From: Corynebacterium glaucum
GTDB taxonomy: Bacteria; Actinomycetota; Actinomycetes; Mycobacteriales; Mycobacteriaceae
Assembly: GCF_002287505.1 (NCBI RefSeq)
Contig: NZ_CP019688.1
Span: 1,290,674-1,354,673, forward strand
DNA length: 64,000 nucleotides
Direction of reading: 5' to 3'
In this document: piece after piece, positions 1 through 8,065 of the stretch
Numbering within the stretch: position 1 is the stretch's first letter
How the letters are laid out: each line of letters begins with the position of its first letter
Translations under genes and position numbers: made by a program
The notes under the pieces: generated by a model
The model's database searches: none
The model's input: only the letters and a program-made list of their open reading frames with translations
What the model was told of the DNA's origin: nothing

Positions 1-335
1 TCCCCACCTTCGGGCCGCCTCCGGGCCCGCTCGCCCCGACCGTCACCCTCGGTTTCGGCGGAGCCGCAGCGCAGCCCGCGGGCCGCGTAGGCCGCTACAT
101 CACCTCACTGCCGATCGCCGCGTCGCGCTCGCTCGCCACCATCGTGCGACCGGCAGGGATCATCCTTAACTCTCCGCGGGCAGTCAAGGGTGACTCAGGG
201 GGCCCAGTGCTTGTCGACGGCCACGTCGTCGCCGTCCAATCACTCATCCTGGAACTCTTCGGCGTGAACCTCGGGATGGCAACGGTGTCGTTGGTGGATG
301 CTGAGGCGGTGCAACGGATCGTCGATAAGCATTGA
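1..335 (+). CDS. Trypsin-like serine protease, 3' end only
   Basis: The frame is open from base 3 to the TGA at 333-335 and has no start inside the window, so the N-terminal part of the gene lies to the left. The visible ~110 residues contain GDSGGP with its serine codon at 195-197, the nucleophile motif of chymotrypsin-fold (S1) proteases. It is followed by a GHVVAVQS strand and a final helix, as expected at the end of such a domain. The His and Asp of the triad and any signal peptide would be outside the window. It converges on helY, leaving 13 bases between the two stops. The last codons (VDKH) contain a copy of the CGTCGATAAGC word. Substrate and location cannot be told from this fragment. 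Confidence 0.8.
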   Translation, partial: PTFGPPPGPLAPTVTLGFGGAAAQPAGRVGRYITSLPIAASRSLATIVRPAGIILNSPRAVKGDSGGPVLVDGHVVAVQSLILELFGVNLGMATVSLVDAEAVQRIVDKH

Positions 336-348
336 GCTCTGGCGAACT

Positions 349-3114
349 CTAGTTGCCGATGGCGACGACACCGCGGCGAATCGCGTCGATGGCGCGGTTG
401 GCGTTGCGGCGGATCTCGTCCGAGTAGCCCGTGTTGTGCACCTGCTCGAGCAAGTCGATGACCTGACGGCACCAGCGCACAAAGTCGCCAGCGGTGAGTT
501 CGGCGCCCGACTCCGCTGCGGCTGCGAGAGCATAGCCCAGCGGCGCGCCGGCCGTCCACTGGTGGATGGAGAGCGCGAATCCGGCGTCCGGCATGCGGGT
601 GATCGGCAGTTGGTGGCGCTGCTCGTCGGAGACCAGCTCGTTGTAGATGCGCATGGTCTCATTCATGGCGTCCGCCATCGCCTCAGTCGCGACTTCCGGG
701 GAGCCGCCTGTGGCCTTGCGGTTCTCAAACACCACCATGGAGGCAACCCCGGCAAGCTCGGCGGGGTCGAGAGCATCCCAGATACCCCGCTTGAGACATT
801 GCGCGACGAGCAGGTCGGAGACGTTGTGGATGCGTGCAAGGCGTTCGCCCTCTTCGGTCACCTGCGGCTCGCCGTCGATGACCTCGACGTAGTCCATCTC
901 GGTGAGCAGGCCGATGATGCGTTCGAACGTGCGACCCAACGTGTCGGTCGACGCGTCGACGCGGCGCGAGAGCTTTGCCAGCTTGCGCTCCTCGCGCACC
1001 AGCTCCTCGCCGACGCGGGCGAGCATCTCGCGGTCCGTGGCTGGCCAGTGGTGCACGGGGTGGTTGCGGATCGCCTCACGCAGCGCGAGCACCTGCTTGT
1101 TCGGGCGAGTGCGGGCCTGCGTGCGCATTTTCTTCGGGGCTTTGAAGTTGCCTCGGCGCAGCATGTCGACCACCTTGCGGGTGTGGCGGCGCGGCTGGTC
1201 TTGCATGTGTCGCGGTACCTTGATGCGGCCGACCGGGATTGGCGGGTTCTTGAACGCGTCGGCGCTGATGCGGCCCGACCAGCCCCGCTCCGTGGTCACC
1301 CACGGGCGCGGGTCCTCGGGTTTGCCCGCCGGTTGGACGACGGCGGCGAGCTCCGGATACTTCTTGCCCGGAATGGCGATGACTTCGCCGACCTGCAGGC
1401 GCGCAAGAATCTTTCGAGTCTCTACCTGGCGGTCCTCCACCGATTCACGGCGGGATTCCTTTTCCGCCTCGGTGAGATCTCGGCGGAGTTCGAGGTACTC
1501 CACCAGCTCGTCGGCGGGGTTCTCGCCCGGGCTTGAAGGCGGTGCGAAGGAAGCGATGTCACGCTCGAGCTGCGTGCGAAGCTTTGCCACCTTTGATTCA
1601 AGACGTTCGATGTCGCGCACCTCGCCGACCACCGAGCGGTCGGTTTGGAACTGCGCGAAGGACTGCTCAATGAGGCGGATTGAATCGTCGAAGCCATTCA
1701 TGCCCAGCATGTTGATGGCCATGTTGTATCCCGGCGTGAACGGTGAAATCAGCGGGTACGTGCGGGTGGAGGCAAGACCCGCAACCTCTCGCGGATCCAT
1801 TGCTGGCGCCCACTGCACTACGGCGTTGCCTATTGTGTCGATCCCGCGCCTGCCCGCGCGCCCGGTGAGCTGGGTGTACTGCCCGGGTGTGAGGTCAACG
1901 TGGGCTTCGCCGTTGAACTTGATCAGCTTCTCCAGCACCACGGTGCGTGCCGGCATGTTGATGCCCAGCGCCAACGTTTCGGTGGCGAAGACCACCTTCA
2001 CCAGGCCGCGGACAAACAGCTCCTCCACGATGTGCTTGAATGCTGGCAACATGCCGGCGTGGTGGGCGGCAAAACCCCGGGTCCACGCGGTGCGCAGCTG
2101 ACGGTAGTTGAGGACATCGAGATCCTCGGCGGGGATGTCTTCCACGCCGTCGTCGATAATGCTCTTGATCTCTTCTTGCTCATCGGGAGTGGTGAGCTCC
2201 TTGCGGGAGCGCAGGCACTGGAACAGCGCTCCGTCGCATCCAGCGCGCGAGAAAATGAAGATGATGGCGGGCAGCATATCGCGCGCTTGGAGCGTCTGAA
2301 CCACCTCGGGGCGGCCAACTGGGCGGATCCGGTCCTGGCCGCGCTCGTGCCCGGAACGCCGCCCGGCGGCACGGGAGCGGAAACCCCTGCCTTCCTCGAA
2401 GTCGCGGCGCCCCTCGTCGGCACTGCCTGCCTCTATGCGCGCGATGGCGTGCTCGAGCTCGCGGTTGACGCGCCCGTCGGTGCCCGGCTCGAAGAGCGGG
2501 AACACTTTGCGTCCGACCATCATGTACTGGCTCAGCGGCACCGGGCGGTGGTCGGAGACAATCACGGCGGTGTCGCCGCGCACCGTGGCCAGCCACTCGC
2601 CGAACTCTTCCGAGTTGGACACCGTCGCGGAGAGCCCGATGATGTTCACCGAGTCGTCGAGGTTGAGGATGATCTCCTCCCACACCGCGCCGCGGTCGAG
2701 GTCCGCGAGGTAGTGGATTTCATCCATCACCACGTGGCTGAGCCGGTCGAGCTGGCGGGACTCGGCGTAGATCATGTTGCGCAAGACCTCGGTGGTCATC
2801 ACGACGATCTCGGCGGAGCCATTGATGCTCACGTCGCCGGTGAGCAGCCCCACTGCGTCCTCGCCGTGCGCGGCAACGAGGTCGTGGTACTTCTGGTTGC
2901 TCAGCGCCTTAATCGGCGTGGTGTAGAAACACTTCGTGCCTCGCGACAGTGCGAGTGCGACTGCGAACTCCCCCACCACGGTCTTGCCGGAACCGGTCGG
3001 GGCGCACACCAGCACGCCTCGGTCCGCCTCCACGGCCTCGCAGGCTTCGATCTGAAACTGGTCGAGCTGGAAGCTTTTCGACGCCGCGTACTCTGCCAAG
3101 AAGGGAGTTGACAT
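349..3114 (-). CDS. helY: DEAD/DEAH-box superfamily II helicase, HelY/Mtr4-like
   Basis: This 921-residue protein has the Ski2/Mtr4-type layout. Walker A APTGSGKT is at about residues 38-45, the DEIH box at about 131-134, a SAT motif near 160, and QLTGRAGRRG (motif VI) near 430, followed by a long C-terminal helical region. The family unwinds RNA or structured nucleic acid using ATP. Mycobacterial HelY sits beside the same tat and paf genes. The ATG at 3114 was chosen because the reading begins MSTPF, has a GGGAG-like site upstream and starts just 5 bases after the tatC stop; the frame could extend upstream only into tatC. A charged, Arg/Gly-rich insert at about residues 235-265 separates the two RecA folds. 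It is probably the last gene of the tatA-tatC-helY unit. Its precise substrate is unknown. Confidence 0.9.
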   Translation of the reverse strand: MSTPFLAEYAASKSFQLDQFQIEACEAVEADRGVLVCAPTGSGKTVVGEFAVALALSRGTKCFYTTPIKALSNQKYHDLVAAHGEDAVGLLTGDVSINGSAEIVVMTTEVLRNMIYAESRQLDRLSHVVMDEIHYLADLDRGAVWEEIILNLDDSVNIIGLSATVSNSEEFGEWLATVRGDTAVIVSDHRPVPLSQYMMVGRKVFPLFEPGTDGRVNRELEHAIARIEAGSADEGRRDFEEGRGFRSRAAGRRSGHERGQDRIRPVGRPEVVQTLQARDMLPAIIFIFSRAGCDGALFQCLRSRKELTTPDEQEEIKSIIDDGVEDIPAEDLDVLNYRQLRTAWTRGFAAHHAGMLPAFKHIVEELFVRGLVKVVFATETLALGINMPARTVVLEKLIKFNGEAHVDLTPGQYTQLTGRAGRRGIDTIGNAVVQWAPAMDPREVAGLASTRTYPLISPFTPGYNMAINMLGMNGFDDSIRLIEQSFAQFQTDRSVVGEVRDIERLESKVAKLRTQLERDIASFAPPSSPGENPADELVEYLELRRDLTEAEKESRRESVEDRQVETRKILARLQVGEVIAIPGKKYPELAAVVQPAGKPEDPRPWVTTERGWSGRISADAFKNPPIPVGRIKVPRHMQDQPRRHTRKVVDMLRRGNFKAPKKMRTQARTRPNKQVLALREAIRNHPVHHWPATDREMLARVGEELVREERKLAKLSRRVDASTDTLGRTFERIIGLLTEMDYVEVIDGEPQVTEEGERLARIHNVSDLLVAQCLKRGIWDALDPAELAGVASMVVFENRKATGGSPEVATEAMADAMNETMRIYNELVSDEQRHQLPITRMPDAGFALSIHQWTAGAPLGYALAAAAESGAELTAGDFVRWCRQVIDLLEQVHNTGYSDEIRRNANRAIDAIRRGVVAIGN

Positions 3115-3119
3115 GCTCC

Positions 3120-4232
3120 CTAGAGTACGTCGTCGAACTGGCCGCCGTACCGGGAGGCCGTGCGCCACTCATCTGCCGGGCGCTTGGATGCGCTGACCGG
3201 CTGCGGCGCGGACACCGGCTCGACACCGATCTTCGACGACGGCCCAAGATCTGCTGCGGAGGACGCGCCGACGGGTGCCGCGGGCTCAATCGAACCGGAT
3301 GCACCGATCGGACCAGAGGCGCTCACCGGTCCAGATGCTTCTTCGTCGTCCACGTCCATCCAGTCCGGGCGCTCGCGGTTCTTGCGCTTGTCGTTAAAGC
3401 GGCAGAACTGGAAGGCGATCTCGACCAGCAGGCACATAGACGCGCCAAGCACCACCATCGAGAACGGCTCCTGGCCCGGGGTCATAAACGCGGCGAAGAC
3501 GAACAGCCCAACGCAGATGATCCGGCGCTTGCCCCGCACGTGCTCGTACTGCAGGAGGCCCGCGATGTTGAGCATGATGATGATCAACGGCAGCTCGAAG
3601 CTCACGCCGAACACGATGATCAGGCCGAGCAAGAAGTTGTAATAGCTCTGACCCGTCAGGGCGCTGACCTGCACCTCAGAGCCCATGGTCATGAGCACGT
3701 ACAAGCCCTGATCGAGAATGAAGTAAGCCAGGATTGCGCCCGCAACAAAGAGGAACACCGCGAAGAACACGAAGGAGAACGTGTAGCGCTTCTCGTTCTT
3801 GTGCAGGCCCGGGGTGATGAAGTTCCAGATCTGCAGCAGCCACACTGGCGACGACAGGACAAGACCCGCGAGCGCGCCCACTTTGAGGCGCAGCATGAAC
3901 ATCTCGAACGGCCCGGTTGCAAGCAGGCGGCACTTCTCGTCACCGGTGAAGTCTGCACGCAGCTCTTGCGGCAGGTTGCAGTACGGACGGCGAATGATCT
4001 CGCCCAGAGGCATCATGCCCGGAGGGGAGTTCTGGTACCAGATAAAGCCGATGATGGTGCCGATGACCACCGCAATCAGCGAGATGACAACGCGTCGGCG
4101 CAGCTCCTGAAGGTGCTCGACGAGCGTCATCTCCCCTTGCGGGTTCTTCTTACGCTTACGCTGCTTCTTGACGCGGCCCGGCTTCCCAGGTGTGGCAGCG
4201 CGCGCTGTGGTGGGAGCGTCCTGGCGCGCCAT
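3120..4232 (-). CDS. tatC: Sec-independent (twin-arginine) translocase subunit TatC
   Basis: The 370-residue protein has a basic N-terminus, then the TatC signature MTLVEHLQELRRRV and six hydrophobic segments. FITPGL and the conserved loop residues are visible. TatC is the membrane receptor for twin-arginine signal peptides and works with TatA to export folded proteins. After the last membrane span there is a hydrophilic tail of about 110 residues rich in Ser, Pro, Ala and Gly, with short SGPxxASG-type repeats. Such tails are typical of actinobacterial TatC and are probably disordered and cytoplasmic. It begins 3 bases after the tatA stop and is followed 5 bases later by helY, so co-transcription is likely. 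Confidence 0.96.
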   Translation of the reverse strand: MARQDAPTTARAATPGKPGRVKKQRKRKKNPQGEMTLVEHLQELRRRVVISLIAVVIGTIIGFIWYQNSPPGMMPLGEIIRRPYCNLPQELRADFTGDEKCRLLATGPFEMFMLRLKVGALAGLVLSSPVWLLQIWNFITPGLHKNEKRYTFSFVFFAVFLFVAGAILAYFILDQGLYVLMTMGSEVQVSALTGQSYYNFLLGLIIVFGVSFELPLIIIMLNIAGLLQYEHVRGKRRIICVGLFVFAAFMTPGQEPFSMVVLGASMCLLVEIAFQFCRFNDKRKNRERPDWMDVDDEEASGPVSASGPIGASGSIEPAAPVGASSAADLGPSSKIGVEPVSAPQPVSASKRPADEWRTASRYGGQFDDVL

Positions 4233-4235
4233 GGA

Positions 4236-4547
4236 TTATCGACGCGGCTGGCTTTCCGGGCGATCCCAGAAGGACTCAGGCTGAGCCTGGTTCTGCACGG
4301 TGCTGCGGGTCTCCTGGGAGTACGATGCCGGCGGCAGCTCAGACGGGCGAACCGGTTCCGGGCGCACGTCGTCCGCGCCCATTGCAGCGTCTTCCATATC
4401 TTCCTTGCGCATCTCCTTCACCTCAGACTTGAAGATGCGGGCGGAACGGCCCATCGATCGCGCGAGCTCAGGCAGCTTGTTCGCACCGAAAAGCAGCAGC
4501 ACAATCGCAAGAATAATCAGAATTTCAGTAGGCCCGAGATTCGGCAT
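4236..4547 (-). CDS. tatA: Twin-arginine translocase pore subunit TatA
   Basis: The 103-residue protein has the compact TatA plan. A single N-terminal transmembrane helix (about residues 8-22) starts with LGPTEILIILAIV and ends at the FGANKLPELARS hinge. An amphipathic helix follows, then an acidic, disordered tail. TatA oligomers form the transient passage for folded substrates recruited by TatC. The FGxxKLPELARS hinge and short length fit TatA rather than TatB; no tatB is in this cluster, and in actinobacteria it usually lies elsewhere. The gene is 36 bases downstream of the pafC stop. Confidence 0.95.
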   Translation of the reverse strand: MPNLGPTEILIILAIVLLLFGANKLPELARSMGRSARIFKSEVKEMRKEDMEDAAMGADDVRPEPVRPSELPPASYSQETRSTVQNQAQPESFWDRPESQPRR

Positions 4548-4583
4548 TTGGCTTCCCTTCCTCAGCTTTGGATGCCGGTCGAA

Positions 4584-5534
4584 TTATCCTAACACGCGCA
4601 AAGCGGAGCCTGCTCGGTGAAGGAGAGCATCTGCGAGCTCTTCCGGCTGTTCAAGCACAACCCGATCGGCTTGCCCCAAACAGAAGCGAATCAGCCAGTC
4701 TCCACTGCCGTATGGCAGCGTTGCCCGTACCCACTGCACGCTCGGATCCGCGAGCTCATCGGCGTCGAGATCCAGATCCCAGTAGTCGGCGAGCCACGTT
4801 GCATCGCGCCGGATGCGCAAGTGCGCCAGCTGGCTGCCGAAGCCTCCGAATGGGTCAGCCGGATCGAGCGTTGGCGCTTGCGGGTGCTGCGTGGCCAAGG
4901 GGGCGTCGATAAGCAATGCCTGCCTGATCCGATCGAACCGGAAGAATTTGAGGGTGCCGCTATCCCAGGCGCGCAGGTAGGTCTGGCCATCGTGATGGAA
5001 CGTGTCCACCGGGTCGACCTCGAGGGTGCGCGTCTCGTCGGAAGTGAGCGAGTAGTAGGTCAGCTCGAGCTGCTCACGTTCGGTAACGGCTTGCTTGATC
5101 AGGCCGGCGGTGGACGCGTCGCCGGTGTGGCGGGCATCGTCGACCGCGCCGCCGGTGGTGACGGCGCGAATTTTCCGCGCCGCGGAATCGACCGTGGCGG
5201 TGTCGACGAGTCCGGGCATGGTTTCGAGGGACTCCAGGAGGAGCAGCAACGCGTTTGCTTCGGTGGGGGTGAGACGCAGCGGCTTGTCCAGGCCCTGATT
5301 ATCGATGACGCGCACACTCGTCCAGTCGTGGTTGAGGTCGATCATCTGGCCGCCGTGCTTGCCCACTCCGGAAAGGTGCAGCATGTCCAGGTCGTCTCGA
5401 ATCTGACCCGGCTCCAGGCCGAGGTCGCGCGCCATTTCCATGGTGGTCGAGTTTGGGTGCTTCTCCACGTAGGCCAGTAGGTTGAGCAGGCGCACCACGC
5501 GCTCGCGGCGCTGCTGCTTGGCGGGTGGGGTCAT
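4584..5534 (-). CDS. pafC: WYL-domain transcriptional regulator PafC
   Basis: The 316-residue protein has an N-terminal winged helix (about residues 8-60, with TTMEMARDLGLEPGQIRDDL as a recognisable HTH) and a central WYL domain, with ELTYYSLTSDETRTLEV and a following strand-rich core. In mycobacteria PafB and PafC form a heterodimer that activates DNA-damage genes independently of LexA. The same pairing here, with an ATGA overlap between pafB and pafC, supports that role. Despite the name, the two are not part of the pupylation enzymes. The CGTCGATAAGC word at 4904-4914 lies inside the gene and is read as LLIDA. Expression is presumably coupled to the upstream pup genes. Confidence 0.9.
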   Translation of the reverse strand: MTPPAKQQRRERVVRLLNLLAYVEKHPNSTTMEMARDLGLEPGQIRDDLDMLHLSGVGKHGGQMIDLNHDWTSVRVIDNQGLDKPLRLTPTEANALLLLLESLETMPGLVDTATVDSAARKIRAVTTGGAVDDARHTGDASTAGLIKQAVTEREQLELTYYSLTSDETRTLEVDPVDTFHHDGQTYLRAWDSGTLKFFRFDRIRQALLIDAPLATQHPQAPTLDPADPFGGFGSQLAHLRIRRDATWLADYWDLDLDADELADPSVQWVRATLPYGSGDWLIRFCLGQADRVVLEQPEELADALLHRAGSALRVLG

Positions 5535-6454
5535 GCTTCCTCCTCCCCTGCCGCGCGTTTGAGCAGGGCGATGACATCTGCGCGCACGTCGGCCGGCTCG
5601 ATGGCGCGCACGTCGGCGGCCAAACTCGCTACGGTGCGCACGAGCCAGTCCCGCTCCGCACCCTCGAGGCGGATCACGTTGCCGTCGCGGGTGCCGCGGG
5701 CAGCTAGTTCGTCTCCTGCGCCGTTGGCCACAGTGATCTGCGCATCCACCACAGCGCCGCGCAGTTGCTTCTCGACGATCTCCTGTAGATCCCCGGTCGG
5801 CGGATGGAAATCATCGGCCGCGATCTTGGCCACGTTTTCAATCCGGCTGACCCGGAAGACGCGTTCGGCAGCCCGGTCCACATCCCAGCCAACGAGGTAC
5901 GCGCGGTTGTTCAACGGCACGATGCCCCATGGGTCGATCGTGCGCCGCTGCGCTTCCGCACCCGGGCCGCGTTGGTAGGTGAAGCTGAGCCTTGCGCGTT
6001 GGCGCACGCCAAGAAGCAGTCGACGAAGGGTTTCCGGATCTAGGCGGGTGATGTCGTTGGACACCGCCGCGATCGGAGGGCCGTCAAACGTGCGAGTTGC
6101 GCCGGAGGCGGCGAGTTTCGTCCACCCGGAGCGGGCTAACGCACCGAGGTTCGCGCCCTGGGCGAGGTCGACGGCGAGTCCGATAACCGACGCTTCCGCC
6201 TCTGTGAGCTCAACAGGCTCGAGCGTGTAGTGCTCTTTGTTCAGACGCACTTGGCCGTCGGTGAAGTGGATCGGCACCCACATCGCGCGAAGCTCATCGA
6301 CGTCGCGCTTGATCACGACATGCAGGGCGTCGGGCGAGCGCCCTTCGTAGCCGTCGACGTTCGCGCCGATCCATTCCGCACTGCGGGGCGCATCGGAGCC
6401 CAGCAGTGCAAAGGTTAGGTTGACCTGGCGGCGAACGGCATCTGCATCAGCCAC
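5531..6454 (-). CDS. pafB: WYL-domain transcriptional regulator PafB
   Basis: The 307-residue protein is homologous in layout to PafC. An N-terminal HTH (roughly residues 5-60, containing KRDVDELRAMWVPI) is followed by the WYL core around LSFTYQRG, DPWGIVPLNNRAYLVGWD and RVFRVSRIENV. The WYL fold senses a ligand, proposed to be single-stranded DNA or a nucleotide in the mycobacterial complex. The start ATG at 6454 overlaps the end of pafA by 8 bases and its stop overlaps pafC by 4, which indicates translational coupling. The pair is expected to act as a heterodimer. Confidence 0.9.
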   Translation of the reverse strand: MADADAVRRQVNLTFALLGSDAPRSAEWIGANVDGYEGRSPDALHVVIKRDVDELRAMWVPIHFTDGQVRLNKEHYTLEPVELTEAEASVIGLAVDLAQGANLGALARSGWTKLAASGATRTFDGPPIAAVSNDITRLDPETLRRLLLGVRQRARLSFTYQRGPGAEAQRRTIDPWGIVPLNNRAYLVGWDVDRAAERVFRVSRIENVAKIAADDFHPPTGDLQEIVEKQLRGAVVDAQITVANGAGDELAARGTRDGNVIRLEGAERDWLVRTVASLAADVRAIEPADVRADVIALLKRAAGEEEA

Positions 6455-7868
6455 GATCGTTGTCTCCTGTGGTGTTGGCCTGCTCAGTGTGCTCCCAGAT
6501 CGCCGCTATGAGCGCTTCCAGCTCCGCGCTCTCAGTTTCGAACGGATCCGGCAGTTTGAGGTGGTCCGAGATGGGCTTGTTCACGCGCATCCCGTCCCAC
6601 GTCACGCTGAAATCGGCACCGGCCGCGCGAGCCTGTTCCAGGAAGTGGCCACGCAGCGCGGCGCGTGTGGTTTGCGGCGCCTGCTCGGCGGCCTCACGGA
6701 TCGCCTCGTCCGTGGTCCAGCGTGCGGCCAAACCCTTGCGCTCCAGCAGGTAGAACAACCCGCGATTGTGGTCGATGTCGTGGTAGGTCAGGTCGATCTG
6801 CGCGAGCTTGGGGTGATCCCAGTCCGCGTCGAGCCTGTCTTTGACCTGACCGAGCAGCTTGCGCTTGATCACCCAATCGATCTCGGTGTCGACGCTGGAG
6901 AAGTCCTGCGAAGCGATTGCGTCGAGCACCCGCTCCCACAGTTCGACGATGCGCGCCATCTCCTCGTTCGGGGTGCCCTCGTCGGGACGGGATTCCAGCC
7001 ACCGCTTGGCTGCGTCCAAGGTTGCGCGCTGCACCTCAAGGGCTGTGGTGGTCCCGCCGCTCTTGAGCGCCAACTCAGTCTGGCCGGTTGGGTCCACTGC
7101 AATATCCCGGATGGATGCAATCGGATCCTCAAGCTCGAAGTCCGGCAATCCGATCCCCGCTTCCAGCACCTCGAGCACAAGCAGCGTCGAGCCGATCTTT
7201 AGCGCGAACGTCGGCTCCGACATGTTCGAGTCCCCTACGATCACGTGCATGCGGCGGAACCGGTTGGAATCGGCGTGCGCCTCATCGCGGGTATTAATGA
7301 TCGGGCGTGTCCGCGTCGTCGCCGAGGACACCGCTTCCCACACCTGATCGGCGCGCTGGGAGACCACGAACTGCCCGTCCCGGATCAGGCCCGCACCGCA
7401 GATCAGCTGCCGCGTCACCATGAACGGCAGCAGCTGCTTCGCAAACGGTTTGAGCACCAGCTCGCGGCTGATCAGGTAGTTCTCGTGGGCACCGTAGGAG
7501 TTGCCGCGGGAATCCACGTTGTTTTTGAACAGATAAACCGTGCCGCCGATGCGGTCGCCAGCCAGCGCCTCATTCGCCGCTTCGACCAGCTCGTTGTAGA
7601 TCACCTCACCCGACTTGTCGTAGTTGAGCAGCTGGGTGACCGAGTCGCACTCAGCGGTCGCGAATTCCGGGTGCGCCCCGACATCCAAGTACAGCCGCGA
7701 TGCATTGTCAGTGAACACGTTCGAGCTGCGGTACTTCGCGGCAATCGGCCGGAATAGGTAGCGCGAGATGTGGTCGGGTGACAGCACAGCCTCGCCGTCG
7801 CGGAACGCCGCGACGGCAAACTCCGTCTCCACGCCCATAATCCGGCGCGGGTACACGGGGGCCGCCAT
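6447..7868 (-). CDS. pafA: Pup--protein ligase PafA
   Basis: The 473-residue enzyme belongs to the carboxylate-amine ligase/glutamine-synthetase superfamily. It begins with IMGVETEFAV, the glutamate-containing strand used for metal-ATP binding, and carries the RLYLDVGAHPEFAT and NNVDSRGNSYGAHENYL blocks shared with Dop. PafA activates the C-terminal glutamate of Pup with ATP and joins it to lysine side chains of target proteins. It starts 5 bases after the pup stop. The nearby Dop is its paralogue; PafA lacks the Dop-specific N-terminal loop. Because no proteasome genes are nearby, the fate of pupylated targets is probably unfolding by Arc or depupylation. Confidence 0.96.
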   Translation of the reverse strand: MAAPVYPRRIMGVETEFAVAAFRDGEAVLSPDHISRYLFRPIAAKYRSSNVFTDNASRLYLDVGAHPEFATAECDSVTQLLNYDKSGEVIYNELVEAANEALAGDRIGGTVYLFKNNVDSRGNSYGAHENYLISRELVLKPFAKQLLPFMVTRQLICGAGLIRDGQFVVSQRADQVWEAVSSATTRTRPIINTRDEAHADSNRFRRMHVIVGDSNMSEPTFALKIGSTLLVLEVLEAGIGLPDFELEDPIASIRDIAVDPTGQTELALKSGGTTTALEVQRATLDAAKRWLESRPDEGTPNEEMARIVELWERVLDAIASQDFSSVDTEIDWVIKRKLLGQVKDRLDADWDHPKLAQIDLTYHDIDHNRGLFYLLERKGLAARWTTDEAIREAAEQAPQTTRAALRGHFLEQARAAGADFSVTWDGMRVNKPISDHLKLPDPFETESAELEALIAAIWEHTEQANTTGDNDRG

Positions 7869-7873
7869 CTCGC

Positions 7874-8065
7874 TTACTGCCCGCCCTTTTGCACGAAGGA
7901 GCGGACGAACTCCTCAGCGTTGGAGTCCAGCAGCGCATCGATCTCATCGAGCAGGTCATCAGTGCCCGTTGCGTCGATCTGCGCTTGACCTGCGTTGAAC
8001 GCGTCGTCTCCCAGGTTGTCCCCGTCGCCCGCGCCGCCGCCTTGGAACTGTTGCTGCTTAGCCAT
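7874..8065 (-). CDS. pup: Prokaryotic ubiquitin-like protein Pup
   Basis: This 63-residue, acidic, largely disordered protein has the C-terminal Pup signature: the coiled-coil-forming LLDEIDALLDSNAEEFVRSF and the terminal VQKGGQ. The helix binds the Arc/Mpa coiled coil, and the GGx end is ligated to lysines by PafA. The last codon encodes Gln, so Dop must deamidate it to Glu before ligation. The ATG at 8065 lies inside the end of dop (8-base overlap) and the stop is 5 bases before pafA. Its position between dop and pafA is the classical locus, except that prcB and prcA, which in mycobacteria come between pup and pafA, are absent. Confidence 0.97.
   Translation of the reverse strand: MAKQQQFQGGGAGDGDNLGDDAFNAGQAQIDATGTDDLLDEIDALLDSNAEEFVRSFVQKGGQ

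Noticed and set aside
6413..6427. DtxR-box-like sequence GGTTAGGTTGACCTG
   Set aside because: It lies within the pafB coding region, matches only one half of the DtxR consensus well, and no iron-regulated start is near.
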